Numbered from the stretch's first letter, positions 44,174 to 53,355 are shown. The stretch is 64,000 nucleotides of DNA from DUPU01 sp050952465 (GCA_050952465.1 JBMNKZ010000003.1:1-64000), one strand, 5' to 3'. Notes: a model not told the origin generated them from the sequence alone. Translations and numbers: made by a program.

Positions 44174-44206
44174 AAAAAAGCCTTTAGGAACATCTTCCTA
44201 AAGGCT
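44174..44206 (-). terminator. terminator after the tRNA cluster
   Basis: Minus strand 12-bp stem AGCCTTTAGGAA/TTCCTAAAGGCT with loop GATG and a run of six U, directly after the last tRNA. Confidence 0.93.
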
Positions 44207-44216
44207 TCTTATTCGT

Positions 44217-44292
44217 TGGTTGCGGAGGCAGGATTTGAACCTGCGACCTTCGGGTTATGAGCCCGACGAGCTGCCAGCTGCTCCACTCCGCG
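44217..44292 (-). tRNA. tRNA-fMet (CAT), copy 1
   Basis: Anticodon CAT in GGGCTCATAACCC. The C1-A72 mismatch and three G-C pairs at the base of the anticodon stem mark it as initiator tRNA. CCA is encoded. It differs from copy 2 by one base in the T stem (G-C here). Confidence 0.93.
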
Positions 44293-44312
44293 ATGCAAGA
44301 TATAAACTTATT

Positions 44313-44340
44313 AATAAAATAAAAACGGGTTAACCCCGTT
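44313..44340 (-). terminator. internal terminator within the tRNA cluster
   Basis: Minus strand AACGGG/CCCGTT stem followed by TTTATTTT, between tRNA-Thr(GGT) and tRNA-fMet copy 1. It suggests that the first four tRNAs can be expressed apart from the last. Confidence 0.75.
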
Positions 44341-44353
44341 CTTTAACTAACAC

Positions 44354-44429
<76 letters not shown>

Positions 44430-44433
44430 AAGT

Positions 44434-44509
<76 letters not shown>

Positions 44510-44517
44510 ATATTTTT

Positions 44518-44603
44518 TGGTGGAGGGGACTGGATTCGAACCAGTGAAGGCGGTGCCAGCAGATTTACAGTCTGCCCCCTTTGGCCAACTCGGGAACCCC
44601 TCC
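44518..44603 (-). tRNA. tRNA-Tyr (GTA)
   Basis: 86 nt with a long variable arm (class II). Anticodon GTA in CAGACTGTAAATCTG; encoded CCA. Confidence 0.94.
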
Positions 44604-44651
44604 ATATATAAGTGCTGAAAATTAGAATTTCAAGCATTATCCTTTAGCTAC

Positions 44652-44727
44652 TGGAGCCGACGATGGGACTCGAACCCGCAACCTGCTGATTACAAGTCAG
44701 CTGCTCTGCCAATTGAGCTACGTCGGC
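44652..44727 (-). tRNA. tRNA-Thr (TGT)
   Basis: 76 nt, first tRNA of the cluster. Anticodon TGT in CTGACTTGTAATCAG; GCCGACG acceptor stem pairs fully; encoded CCA. Confidence 0.94.
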
Positions 44728-44743
44728 GTGACTGACAAAACAC

Positions 44744-44772
44744 ATTATATCAATTTATATTTTGAAAGTCAA
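44744..44772 (-). promoter_or_regulatory. sigma-A promoter of the tRNA cluster
   Basis: Minus strand TTGACT (44772-44767), 17-nt spacer, TATAAT (44749-44744), about 17 nt before the first tRNA. Confidence 0.9.
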
Positions 44773-44845
44773 TGACTTTTTAATTAAATTTTGTTTCCAG
44801 TTAAACCAACTTCTTCACTTATCATGACTGATATATGATAGGAAA

Positions 44846-44866
44846 GCCGGCCATGATAAGACCGGC
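44846..44866 (-). terminator. probable terminator after sigH
   Basis: Minus strand GCCGG/CCGGC stem followed by TTTCC, immediately past the sigH stop. The U-run is short. Confidence 0.6.
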
Positions 44867-44867
44867 A

Positions 44868-45518
44868 CTAGGATGTACCTTCACGATTCTCTAAATATCG
44901 TTCCAACTTTCTTTTTACTCTTTGCAATGCATTATCAATTGACTTAACATGACGCTTCAAATCTACAGCTATTTCTTGATAGGACTTACCCTCCAGATAA
45001 TACATCAATACCTTCCATTCTAATGTACTCAAAATTTCTCCCATTTTTTCCTCGATATCATCGAATTCTTCCCGGCTGATGATAAGTTCTTCCGGATCCG
45101 TAATTTTGGATCCGGAGATAATATCTAACAAAGTCCGATCTGAATCCTCATCATAAATAGGCTTATTCAGGGAAACATAGGAATTTAAAGGAATGTGTTT
45201 TTGTCTGGTAGCCGTCTTTATAGCCGTAATAATCTGCCGAGTAATGCAAAGCTCGGCAAAAGCACGAAAAGAGGACAACTTATCACAGCGAAAATCTCTA
45301 ATTGCTTTGTATAATCCAATCATGCCCTCTTGGATGATATCTTCCCGATCCGCACCAATGAGAAAATAAGATCGGGCTTTAGCCCGCACAAAGTTTTTAT
45401 ACTTATTGATCAGATACTCTTGTGCGCCAATATCTCCATCTTTGGCTAATTCAACTACTTCTTCATCCATCATAAGCCCAAACCCGTCGAAAATTTCCCG
45501 CTGTAAATTTACACTCAT
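44868..45518 (-). CDS. sigH: RNA polymerase sporulation sigma factor SigH
   Basis: 216 residues. Region 2 (DREDIIQEGMIGLYKAIRDF, FRAFAELCITRQIITAIKTATRQKH) and region 4 (LEGKSYQEIAVDLKRHVKSIDNALQRVKRKL) fit SigH closely. It directs early-stationary and pre-sporulation transcription. Own promoter upstream and a hairpin downstream make it a single-gene unit. The ribosome site (GGGGACGAG) is weak. SigH and CwlD together point to an endospore former. Confidence 0.95.
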   Translation of the reverse strand: MSVNLQREIFDGFGLMMDEEVVELAKDGDIGAQEYLINKYKNFVRAKARSYFLIGADREDIIQEGMIGLYKAIRDFRCDKLSSFRAFAELCITRQIITAIKTATRQKHIPLNSYVSLNKPIYDEDSDRTLLDIISGSKITDPEELIISREEFDDIEEKMGEILSTLEWKVLMYYLEGKSYQEIAVDLKRHVKSIDNALQRVKRKLERYLENREGTS

Positions 45519-45655
45519 CTTCTCGTCCCCACCCCATTTTCTACAAGTAATGGTACCCGAGCTATTACATCATCACAGTAGTAAACAATCTCCCAAACAC
45601 AAACTTCATATTATCATGGAGATATGAGACGTATGCCTGTCTATTTAATATTCTT

Positions 45656-45684
45656 ATTATAACTGAGGGTAATCAAAAAATCAA
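45656..45684 (-). promoter_or_regulatory. sigma-A promoter of sigH
   Basis: Minus strand TTGATT (45684-45679), 17-nt spacer, TATAAT (45661-45656), leaving a leader of about 130 nt before sigH. Confidence 0.8.
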
Positions 45685-45742
45685 TACGACATCCTAATAC
45701 CAAAATGAATTTCGAAAATACTATATTACAGGTTTAGCCGTA

Positions 45743-47470
45743 TTATTTCTTTTGCATCTTGGCCCAGGTATCTTTAAGAGAAACAATTCGATTAAATACC
45801 AGCCGTTCAGAAGTTGAATCCGAATCTACACAAAAATATCCCTGTCTTAAAAACTGATAACGACTCCCCGGTTCTGCTTTTGCCAAACTAGGTTCTACTA
45901 ATGCTGTATCTAATACTTCTATAGATTTGGGATTTAAATTCACTTTAAAATCCCCGTCTTCTTCATCTTCCGGATTTTCTTTAACAAACAGATGATCATA
46001 CAGGCGAATTTCTGCCGGTAAAGCCTCTCCTGCTGACACCCAGTGCAGTGTACCCTTTACCTTACGGTTTGCCTGAGACATACCACTTTTAGTTTCAGGA
46101 TCATAGGTACATCTCAGTTCCCTTATCTCCCCAGTCTTTTCATCCTTAATAACTTCTGTACATTTAATAATATACGCATACTTTAGGCGTACTTCAGAAC
46201 CGGGAGACAAACGGAAAAACTTCTTTGGGGGATTTTCCATAAAGTCTTCCTGCTCAATATAAATCTCCCGGGAAAAAGGAACTTCTCTGAACCCCATACT
46301 TGAATCTTCAGGATTAATCTCAGCTTGCAGCATTTCTACTTGATTCACCGGATAGTTCTCAATTACCACCTTCAAAGGTCGGAGGACGCACATTGCCCGG
46401 GGAGCATGCTTATTTAAATCTTCCCGCAAACAATGCTCCAAAAGGGCAATATCTACTGTGCTATTACTTTTAGCAACCCCTATTCGTTCGCAGAAATCCT
46501 TAATCGACTCCGGGGTATAGCCTCTCCGCCTTAGCCCGGAAATGGTAGGCATTCTGGGGTCATCCCATCCGCTAACATGTCCTTTTTCTACAAGTTCCCG
46601 TAGTTTTCTCTTGCTCATGACAGTGTAAGTAAGGTTTAAACGAGCAAATTCAATTTGTTGAGGTCTGGGGTTATTAATGTTGCACGCCTCTAAAACCCAA
46701 TCATACAAGGGACGGTGGTTCTCAAATTCCAGGGTGCAAATGGAATGCGTAATTTTTTCCAAAGCATCCGATAGTGGGTGGGCATAATCATACATGGGAT
46801 AGATGCACCACTTATTACCTGTTCGATGATGCTCAGTTCTTTGAATCCGGTAAAGAACGGGATCACGCATATTTAAATTGGAAGAAGACATATCAATTTT
46901 TGCCCTTAGAACCCGAGCACCGTCTTCAAATTCACCTGCCCGCATAGCGCGGAAGAGCTTAAGATTTTCTTCAACAGAGCGGTTTCTATAAGGGCTTTCC
47001 TTTCCCGGTTCTGTTAAGGTACCCCGATATTCCTTAATTTCCTGGGGTGTCAGATCACAGACATAGGCTTTACCATCTTTAATCAATCCTTCGGCAAATT
47101 GATAAAGTTCCTCAAAGTAATCGGAAGCATAAAACAGCCGGTCCTCCCAATCGAATCCCAGCCAATGTACGTCTTCTTTTATTGATTCCACATATTCTAC
47201 TTCTTCTTTACTGGGATTAGTATCATCAAAACGCAGATTACATAATCCGTTATTCTTGGCGGCAATACCAAAATTTAAACATATAGATTTTGCATGGCCG
47301 ATATGCAAATAGCCATTAGGTTCCGGAGGAAATCTGGTATGGACGCGGCCGTTATTTTTGTTCTCCTTTAAATCCTCGTTAATTATAGTCTGAATAAAAT
47401 TAGTAAATACACCGGTAGAACTTGCTTCTTCTTTATTGTTATGTAAATCTTCCTCGTTAAATGTTTTCAA
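45743..47470 (-). CDS. glnS: glutaminyl-tRNA synthetase
   Basis: 575 residues, class I. HIGH motif at 56-59 (PNGYLHIGHAKS) and KMSKS variant VMSKRK, with the GlnRS signature RFPPEPNG and the C-terminal anticodon-binding beta barrels (YFCVDSDS). Charges tRNA-Gln directly. TTG start (47470), AAGGAGG 8 nt upstream. Most Firmicutes lack this enzyme and use GluRS plus amidotransferase; a GluRS gene (gltX) is also in this window. Follows rlmB by 15 nt. Confidence 0.96.
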   Translation of the reverse strand: MKTFNEEDLHNNKEEASSTGVFTNFIQTIINEDLKENKNNGRVHTRFPPEPNGYLHIGHAKSICLNFGIAAKNNGLCNLRFDDTNPSKEEVEYVESIKEDVHWLGFDWEDRLFYASDYFEELYQFAEGLIKDGKAYVCDLTPQEIKEYRGTLTEPGKESPYRNRSVEENLKLFRAMRAGEFEDGARVLRAKIDMSSSNLNMRDPVLYRIQRTEHHRTGNKWCIYPMYDYAHPLSDALEKITHSICTLEFENHRPLYDWVLEACNINNPRPQQIEFARLNLTYTVMSKRKLRELVEKGHVSGWDDPRMPTISGLRRRGYTPESIKDFCERIGVAKSNSTVDIALLEHCLREDLNKHAPRAMCVLRPLKVVIENYPVNQVEMLQAEINPEDSSMGFREVPFSREIYIEQEDFMENPPKKFFRLSPGSEVRLKYAYIIKCTEVIKDEKTGEIRELRCTYDPETKSGMSQANRKVKGTLHWVSAGEALPAEIRLYDHLFVKENPEDEEDGDFKVNLNPKSIEVLDTALVEPSLAKAEPGSRYQFLRQGYFCVDSDSTSERLVFNRIVSLKDTWAKMQKK

Positions 47471-47485
47471 TATAAACTCCTCCTT

Positions 47486-48229
47486 TTATTCGTTCCTCTG
47501 TTTACTTCTTTGACGCAGCACTTCAAATAAAAATACCGATGCTGCAGCAGAAGCATTTAAGGAAGAAATTTTCCCCCTCATGGGGATGTGGGTAAGAAAA
47601 TCGCACTTTTCTTTTAATAACTTAGGAATTCCCCGACCTTCCCCGCCAATGATTATAGCAAGAGATCCGGTAAGGTTTGCTTCCCACAAGGTATTCTCCC
47701 CATGCATATCTGCTCCGGTAATCCAAAGGCCTAAATCTTTTAATTTTCCTACTGCTTGTCCTAAATTAGCCACCCGAGCTACCGGAACATATTCCGCTGC
47801 CCCAGAAGAAACTTTAGCCACAGTAGCATTAAGCTGTACCCCCCGTCTTTTGGGAATAATCACGCCATGCACACCAACTGCCTCTGCAGTCCGAAGAATC
47901 GCTCCAAAATTATGGGGGTCTTCCAATTCAGCAAGAATCAGCACCAAGGGCTCCTCACCCATGTCACGGGCTCGATCCAAAATATCTTCTATTTCTACAT
48001 ATTCATAGGGGGCGACCTCAGCCACCACCCCCTGATGTCTTTCTCCTGTAAGTTTATCTAAATAACTTCTCTCTACCTCTTGCATGGGAATTTTTCTGTC
48101 TTTAACAGCACCGATTATTTCCCGGATAGAACCTTCCAAATTACCCCGAGCAATGTATACCTTATTGATTGATCGTCCAGACTTTAATACCTCTGAAACA
48201 CTATTGCGGCCTGCTATATATTCGGCCAT
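47486..48229 (-). CDS. rlmB: 23S rRNA (guanosine-2-prime-O-)methyltransferase RlmB, SpoU/TrmH family
   Basis: 247 residues from ATG at 48229 (AEYIAGRNSVSEVLKSG), AGGAG 8 nt upstream; an open stretch of 19 more codons lacks support and would overlap thyX. N-terminal substrate-binding domain, then the knotted SPOUT domain with GGEGRGIPKLL and SLNASAAASVFLFE. Uses SAM to methylate a 23S rRNA guanosine; a TrmH-like tRNA substrate is an alternative. Begins 4 nt after thyX. Confidence 0.92.
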   Translation of the reverse strand: MAEYIAGRNSVSEVLKSGRSINKVYIARGNLEGSIREIIGAVKDRKIPMQEVERSYLDKLTGERHQGVVAEVAPYEYVEIEDILDRARDMGEEPLVLILAELEDPHNFGAILRTAEAVGVHGVIIPKRRGVQLNATVAKVSSGAAEYVPVARVANLGQAVGKLKDLGLWITGADMHGENTLWEANLTGSLAIIIGGEGRGIPKLLKEKCDFLTHIPMRGKISSLNASAAASVFLFEVLRQRSKQRNE

Positions 48230-48233
48230 AAAC

Positions 48234-48914
48234 TCAACTCCTACTTTGAATATTAGTAATCCTTCCGCAGGACATATTTCCTTCAAAGCATATTCCCTGA
48301 GTAACGCAAGTCGGTCCCGCTTTCTTGAATATAGTAGGTGCCACCTTACGTACTTCCTCCAGCATTAGATCTGCCAAGTTTCGGATTTCCCACTGAGCTC
48401 TTCGGCAGCACCTTAGCTCAAAAAAATGCAGTAAACTTCTTGCATTATATGTAACCACAAGCTTTGTCTCAGTAGCATTAGGAAGAACATATCTGGCATC
48501 TTCCGCCGGTACATATTTAATTAGTTCATTATAAGCCTTTTGAATTTTTGCCATCTGGTCTATAAATATTTTTTCCGCTTCTTCATTTTTTTTAATGGAA
48601 GGAGGGATGATATAGGAAAATTGGTTTTCCTTAACATAACGCTGTGACTTTTGTGAATAGGATACCCCAATACGATGACGCACCAGCTGATGAGATAAAA
48701 CCCGACTGACTCCTTCAATGGCAAAGGTAAAAGAAATATGCTCCACAGGGGATAAATGTCCCAATTTCAATAATTTATCCAAAAACTTCTCTACTTCCCC
48801 AGGTGAAAAGTTCTGCATCAGTTTTTCCGCTCCTAGAGGAGAATAACATAACCGAGCTGCTGCTGCTACTGTTTCATCAGGATTTGGGGTATAATTAATC
48901 AATTTCACCTTCAC
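48234..48914 (-). CDS. thyX: FAD-dependent thymidylate synthase ThyX
   Basis: 226 residues. The ThyX motif RHRIGVSYSQKSQRY (RHR at 79-81) and HISFTFAIEGVSR are present. Makes dTMP from dUMP with methylene-THF and reduced FAD, in place of ThyA. A GTG start at 48914 gives the family N-terminus KVKLINYTP and has GGAGAG 6 nt upstream; the ATG at 48929 lies before that site. In the cysE-cysS-mrnC-thyX-rlmB-glnS run. Confidence 0.94.
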   Translation of the reverse strand: MKVKLINYTPNPDETVAAAARLCYSPLGAEKLMQNFSPGEVEKFLDKLLKLGHLSPVEHISFTFAIEGVSRVLSHQLVRHRIGVSYSQKSQRYVKENQFSYIIPPSIKKNEEAEKIFIDQMAKIQKAYNELIKYVPAEDARYVLPNATETKLVVTYNARSLLHFFELRCCRRAQWEIRNLADLMLEEVRKVAPTIFKKAGPTCVTQGICFEGNMSCGRITNIQSRS

Positions 48915-48948
48915 TGTTCTCTCTCCCATTCTCTGTTACTGGATTTTT

Positions 48949-49356
48949 TTAATGCTCCTCTTCCATAAGTTCCGTAAGACGCAAAAAAATCACTTCCAGC
49001 CTCTCCTGCTTGTTTGATAAGTATAAATAGCCCACTAAGGCTTCTAATCCGGTAGCCCGTCGATAATCAATCATCTCCATGTTCTTGGGCTGACGACCAC
49101 TTTTTGCATTACGTCCTTTTTTTAAAACAGCCATTTCTTTTTCATCCAAAAGAGGTTCCAATAGCCCAACCAATTTTGATTGCATGCCGGCGTTAACATA
49201 TTTAACAGCCTCTTGATGAAGATCGTTTACCCGATGCGAACCCTTTGACACTAAGTATCGTCTGACCCATAGTTCATATACAGCATCTCCTATATAGGCT
49301 AAAGTCAAAGAAGACAGGGTCTCAGGGTCTAAAGAAGTATTATTCATGGGAACCAT
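48949..49356 (-). CDS. mrnC: Mini-ribonuclease 3
   Basis: About 135 residues, a single RNase III catalytic domain without a dsRNA-binding domain: LAYIGDAVYELWVRRYL near the start and YRRATGLEALVGYLYLS near the end, with acidic catalytic residues in each. Matures 23S rRNA ends. Start uncertain: ATG at 49356 (GGTGG upstream) or at 49347; both overlap the end of cysS. The cysS-mrnC-thyX-rlmB order is conserved in Firmicutes. Confidence 0.93.
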   Translation of the reverse strand: MVPMNNTSLDPETLSSLTLAYIGDAVYELWVRRYLVSKGSHRVNDLHQEAVKYVNAGMQSKLVGLLEPLLDEKEMAVLKKGRNAKSGRQPKNMEMIDYRRATGLEALVGYLYLSNKQERLEVIFLRLTELMEEEH

Positions 49357-50803
49357 CAATCTTTTTCCACCGTACACCATGGGGAGTATCCTCAAGTAGT
49401 ATACCGGTTTGTTTCAGCTGATCTCTAATAGCATCGGCAGTAGCCCAATCTTTCTTCTTTCTTGCCTCCTGCCTAATATTGATAATTATTTCCATTAATT
49501 TATCTTCCATTCCTTGATCTATTATCCCTTCCTCTTTATGCGGTTTCAACATGCCCAGTACACTGTGGAATTCATCAAAAATGCCTAAGATCTTATTAAG
49601 ATAGGGTACCGCTCCTTTTCCCGGCTGGAAACTTGGGTCATTGATAAAACTGTTCACCTCACGGCAAAAGTCAAAAACAGCGGCTAAAGCAAGGGAAGTA
49701 TTAAAATCATCATCCATGGCAGAAATAAAATCAGCTTTAATTCTATCGATCTTTTGGGCAAATTCTTCAGGGCTTTCCGCCTGTCCTTGCCCCTCAGATT
49801 TTTCACAAGCCGTCAATGTACTTTCCGCCAATCTTAAAGAAGTCCGAATCCTTTCTAATCCCTTTTCTGCCACATGCAGCTTCTGATCGTCAAAATCAAG
49901 AGGGCTCCTGTAATGAGTAGAAAGTAGATAGAAACGCACCACATCAGGAGAAAATTTAGCCAAAATGTCCCGTACTAAAAAGAAATTACCCAAAGACTTA
50001 GACATTTTCTCTTCATTAACCGTTATAAAACCATTATGCAGCCAATAACGCACAAAAGGCTGTCCGGTATAAGCTTCTGTTTGAGCAATTTCGTTTTCAT
50101 GATGAGGGAAAATCAAATCCGCCCCACCACCATGAATATCAAAACCTGCTCCCAAATACTTTAAAGACATGGCGGAACACTCAATATGCCATCCTGGTCT
50201 TCCTTTACCCCAAGGGCTTTGCCAACTAGGTTCCCCCGGTTTTGCTGCCTTCCACAAGGCAAAATCCAGAGGATCGTGTTTTTCCTCATCCACATCTACC
50301 CGGGCTCCTGATTTCATTTCATCTAAATCCCGACCCGAAAGACGGCCATATCCTGAAAACTTACGTACATCAAAATAAACATTGCCGTTAACCTCATAGG
50401 CCAGTCCCTTCTCAATTATTCCCTGAACCATGCTGATGATCTCATTCATATGCTCTGTGACCTTGGGATGCACATCAGCTCTTAAAACATGCAAGGCATC
50501 AGCATCTTGGAAATAAGCATCAATATACTTTTCGGCAAGTTTTTGAGGAGTTTCTCCTTCTTCCCGAGCCCTATTAATGATTTTATCATCTACGTCGGTA
50601 AAATTCTGAACGTAAGTAACATCATAGCCCCGATACTTAAGATACCGCCGCACCGTATCAAAGACCACTATGGGGCGGGCATTACCTAAATGGATAAAAT
50701 TATAGGTGGTCGGGCCGCAGACATACATAAAAACTTTACCCGGTTCTCTAGTGATTAAATCTTCTTTATTTTTTGTCAGTGAATTAAAAATTTTGACCGA
50801 CAT
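49340..50803 (-). CDS. cysS: cysteinyl-tRNA synthetase
   Basis: 487 residues from ATG at 50803, with GGAGGGA 6 nt upstream. Zinc Cys C29 (MYVCGPTTYNFIHLGN), HIGH variant HLGN at 38-41, second zinc segment WHIECSAMS and HGGGADLIFPHHENE, KMSKSLGN intact. Overlaps cysE by 20 nt, so both lie under the same cysteine T-box. Confidence 0.97.
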   Translation of the reverse strand: MSVKIFNSLTKNKEDLITREPGKVFMYVCGPTTYNFIHLGNARPIVVFDTVRRYLKYRGYDVTYVQNFTDVDDKIINRAREEGETPQKLAEKYIDAYFQDADALHVLRADVHPKVTEHMNEIISMVQGIIEKGLAYEVNGNVYFDVRKFSGYGRLSGRDLDEMKSGARVDVDEEKHDPLDFALWKAAKPGEPSWQSPWGKGRPGWHIECSAMSLKYLGAGFDIHGGGADLIFPHHENEIAQTEAYTGQPFVRYWLHNGFITVNEEKMSKSLGNFFLVRDILAKFSPDVVRFYLLSTHYRSPLDFDDQKLHVAEKGLERIRTSLRLAESTLTACEKSEGQGQAESPEEFAQKIDRIKADFISAMDDDFNTSLALAAVFDFCREVNSFINDPSFQPGKGAVPYLNKILGIFDEFHSVLGMLKPHKEEGIIDQGMEDKLMEIIINIRQEARKKKDWATADAIRDQLKQTGILLEDTPHGVRWKKIDGSHE

Positions 50804-51461
50804 CTTTTTTTCCCTCCAATTCCACCATCCGTTGTTCCAATATCTCAATACGCCGCTGCATGCAAAGAAGCATTTCGGCTACAGGATCTGGTAACTCCGC
50901 ATGATTTAAGTCTATTTCCGTTATTCTGGCATCAGCAATCTTCCGACCGTTCTGTACCACTACTCTTCCCGGTACTCCCACCACCGTGCAATTATCCGGC
51001 ACATCCTTTAGCACCACAGAACCGGCACCGATTTTTACATTATTGCCAATTTTAATTGATCCTAAAACGGTAGCATTAGTGCTAATTACTACATTATCCC
51101 CAATAGTAGGGTGCCTTTTACCCTTTTCTTTACCGGTCCCTCCTAAAACCACCCCTTTGTATAAGGTAACATTTTTGCCGATTTCCGCTGTTTCTCCAAT
51201 GACTATCCCCATACCATGATCGATAAATAACCCCTCACCGAGGGATGCTCCAGGATGAATTTCTATCCCAGTAAAAAATCTATTAATATGAGAGATAAAC
51301 CTAGCCCAAAAAACCCATCCTTTTTTGTAGAGCTTATGAGCAATTTTATGCAGCCAAATAGCATGTAATCCCGGATAACAAAGAAGTATCTCCCAGAGAC
51401 TTTTAGCCGCCGGGTCTCTTTGAAATATCACGCGTATGTCTTTCTTCATCTGCCGAAACAT
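50784..51461 (-). CDS. cysE: serine O-acetyltransferase
   Basis: 225 residues: N-terminal helical part and C-terminal left-handed beta helix of hexapeptide repeats (IEIHPGASLGEGLFIDHG, GIVIGETAEIG). Makes O-acetylserine from serine and acetyl-CoA for cysteine synthesis. ATG at 51461, AAAGGAG 7 nt upstream. First gene after the T-box, joined to cysS: cysteine supply and charging are controlled together. Confidence 0.96.
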   Translation of the reverse strand: MFRQMKKDIRVIFQRDPAAKSLWEILLCYPGLHAIWLHKIAHKLYKKGWVFWARFISHINRFFTGIEIHPGASLGEGLFIDHGMGIVIGETAEIGKNVTLYKGVVLGGTGKEKGKRHPTIGDNVVISTNATVLGSIKIGNNVKIGAGSVVLKDVPDNCTVVGVPGRVVVQNGRKIADARITEIDLNHAELPDPVAEMLLCMQRRIEILEQRMVELEGKKDVGQNF

Positions 51462-51530
51462 TGATACTCTCCTTTCTAGAATATCACATTTACTATATTA
51501 TGTCTAAAAAACTCTTAAGTTGCAGAAATA

Positions 51531-51562
51531 GAGAAACTTGGTTTGCGCCAACCCTTTGGCGA
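51531..51562 (-). repeat. CTTGGCG hairpin repeat, copy upstream of cysE
   Basis: Minus strand CGCCAAAGGGTTGGCG, then CAAACCAAGTTTCTC. Two stems are possible (CGCCAA/TTGGCG or TTGG/CCAA). Strongly similar to the copy at 54405-54436. Confidence 0.6.
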
Positions 51563-51573
51563 GGTGATAGACT

Positions 51574-51846
51574 AAAAAAACCCGTCTCTACAGTATTAAC
51601 TACAGAGACGGGATTTCCGCGGTTCCACTCTGATTGAGCCAGAAGCTCCATCTTAAAAACCTTTAACGCAGGCAACGCACAACCCTAAAATGATACTAAT
51701 CTAGCACTAGTTCAGGCTGCGGATTCCGGGATGCACTTCAACTATTGTATCCTAAACCCGCTTACACCCGGTGGCGGATTCTCTCTGAAGGACCCTAGAT
51801 AGTTTACTCTTTCCCCTCATCATCTCTAACATGATTAAATAATTAA
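51574..51846 (-). promoter_or_regulatory. T-box riboswitch, cysteine-specific
   Basis: Minus strand leader with stem I (GATGATGAGGGGAAAGAG to about GCATCCCGG), a specifier loop AAGTGCATC in which TGC (51735-51733) is a Cys codon, the T-box sequence GTGGAACCGCGG (51628-51617), and terminator CCCGTCTCT/AGAGACGGG at 51581-51612 with seven U. Uncharged tRNA-Cys would favour the antiterminator and allow cysE-cysS expression. The specifier assignment agrees with the genes downstream. Confidence 0.93.
51581..51612 (-). terminator. T-box terminator
   Basis: 9-bp stem CCCGTCTCT/AGAGACGGG followed by TTTTTTT at 51580-51574; the antiterminator uses the adjoining T-box bases. Confidence 0.93.
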
Positions 51847-51851
51847 GCTGA

Positions 51852-51881
51852 ATTATAACCCCAAAATACGGAACTAGTCAA
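51852..51881 (-). promoter_or_regulatory. promoter of the T-box cysE-cysS operon
   Basis: Minus strand TTGACT (51881-51876), 18-nt spacer, TATAAT (51857-51852). The -35 box overlaps the last codons and stop of gltX. Confidence 0.85.
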
Positions 51882-53355
51882 GAGAAATTATATTGTATCC
51901 GATTTGCTTAGCACTATCCGACAAACGGGCCAGCACTACCTCTTTTCCTAGTATTGCCGCAAGTTTATCTAAATCAGGACCGTGCATTTGACCGGTTAGA
52001 GCCACCCGGATGGGCATAAAAACCTGACCTCCCCCTAAACCGGTATCCTTTCTGATCTGTTTCAAAATACTTTTGACTGCCTCTGGTGTTAATATGTCCG
52101 TATTTTTAATCTTTTCTGCAAACAAATTTATTATCCGTGGAATGAATTCTTGATGCAAAATAGCCCGAGCTTCTTCTGTTTCAAAACTAACGGTCTTTCC
52201 CATAAACATCTGTAACAGCCCATTGACATCTTCCAAACAGGACAGATAATTACGCAAAGTTTCTATAACTAAACTTGCCCAAACGTCTTCTTTTTCTGTT
52301 AATTCCTGTCCGATAAAACCAGCCTCTTTAAGATAGGGTAGCACTAAGGTTTTTAATCTGTCCGGGTCTGTATTTCTAATATAAGTACCATTAATCCATT
52401 TCAGTTTATCCATGTCAAAAACCGCCGGGCTTTTGGAGACCCGATCCAGGCTAAACATATTAATCAATTGCTCCATGGAGAATATCTCCTCTTCCCCTTC
52501 CGGAGCCCAACCAAGCAGAGCAAGAAAATTTACCAAAGCCTCCGGCAAATATCCTTGATTTCGGTAGGCAACAACAGACGTAGAACCATGCCTTTTGCTC
52601 ATTTTAGACTTGTCCTTACCAAGAATTAAAGAAACATGGGCAAATTTAGGGGTTTTTAACCCCAAGGCCTGATAAATTAGGATCTGCCGGGGAGTGTTAG
52701 ATAAATGTTCCTCACCCCTGATTACATGAGTAATTTCCATATCGGAATCATCCATCACCACAGCAAAATTATAGGTAGGAATACCATCGGATTTAACGAT
52801 GATATAATCTCCCATACCCTCAGTCTCAAAAGAGACTTCCCCCCGTACCATATCTTCTATGGTTATGGTATAATTGTCCGGTACCCGGAAACGTACTACC
52901 GGCTTTCTTCCTTCCGCTTCGAACTGTCTTTTTTGTTCCTCTGTGAGACTCCGACACTTACCCAAATACCGGGGGGTTTCACCCCGTTCAATTAATTCCT
53001 GACGTTCCGCCTCACATTCTTCTTCCGAACAGTAACAATAATAAGCATGTCCATCCTTGATGAGTCTCTCTACCGCTTTTTGATAAATTGCCAATCGCTC
53101 GGTTTGCCGGTAAGGCCCGTGGGGACCTCCCTGATCAATTCCTTCATTCCAATCAAGGCCTAACCACTTCAAAGAATTCTTAATGTTTTCTTCAGATTCC
53201 CGGGAAGAACGTTCCAGATCAGTATCTTCCATGCGGAGAATAAAATCTCCGTTATTTTTTTTGGCAAATAGATAATTGAAAAGGGCTGATCTTGCTCCCC
53301 CTATATGTAATGGCCCCGTTGGACTGGGGGCAAATCGCACTCTAACTTTTTCCAT
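51874..53355 (-). CDS. gltX: glutamyl-tRNA synthetase
   Basis: 493 residues from ATG at 53355 with GGAGGT 6 nt upstream; 17 further open codons are rejected. HIGH region FAPSPTGPLHIGGARSA, a CYCSEEECE cysteine motif, and KMSKRHGST are present. Whether it is discriminating or also charges tRNA-Gln is not decided here; the presence of GlnRS in the window suggests the discriminating role. No GatCAB genes are in the window. Confidence 0.96.
   Translation of the reverse strand: MEKVRVRFAPSPTGPLHIGGARSALFNYLFAKKNNGDFILRMEDTDLERSSRESEENIKNSLKWLGLDWNEGIDQGGPHGPYRQTERLAIYQKAVERLIKDGHAYYCYCSEEECEAERQELIERGETPRYLGKCRSLTEEQKRQFEAEGRKPVVRFRVPDNYTITIEDMVRGEVSFETEGMGDYIIVKSDGIPTYNFAVVMDDSDMEITHVIRGEEHLSNTPRQILIYQALGLKTPKFAHVSLILGKDKSKMSKRHGSTSVVAYRNQGYLPEALVNFLALLGWAPEGEEEIFSMEQLINMFSLDRVSKSPAVFDMDKLKWINGTYIRNTDPDRLKTLVLPYLKEAGFIGQELTEKEDVWASLVIETLRNYLSCLEDVNGLLQMFMGKTVSFETEEARAILHQEFIPRIINLFAEKIKNTDILTPEAVKSILKQIRKDTGLGGGQVFMPIRVALTGQMHGPDLDKLAAILGKEVVLARLSDSAKQIGYNIISLD

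Noticed and set aside
51493..51675. 60-codon minus-strand ORF upstream of cysE
   Set aside because: Covers the T-box antiterminator and terminator; no ribosome site.
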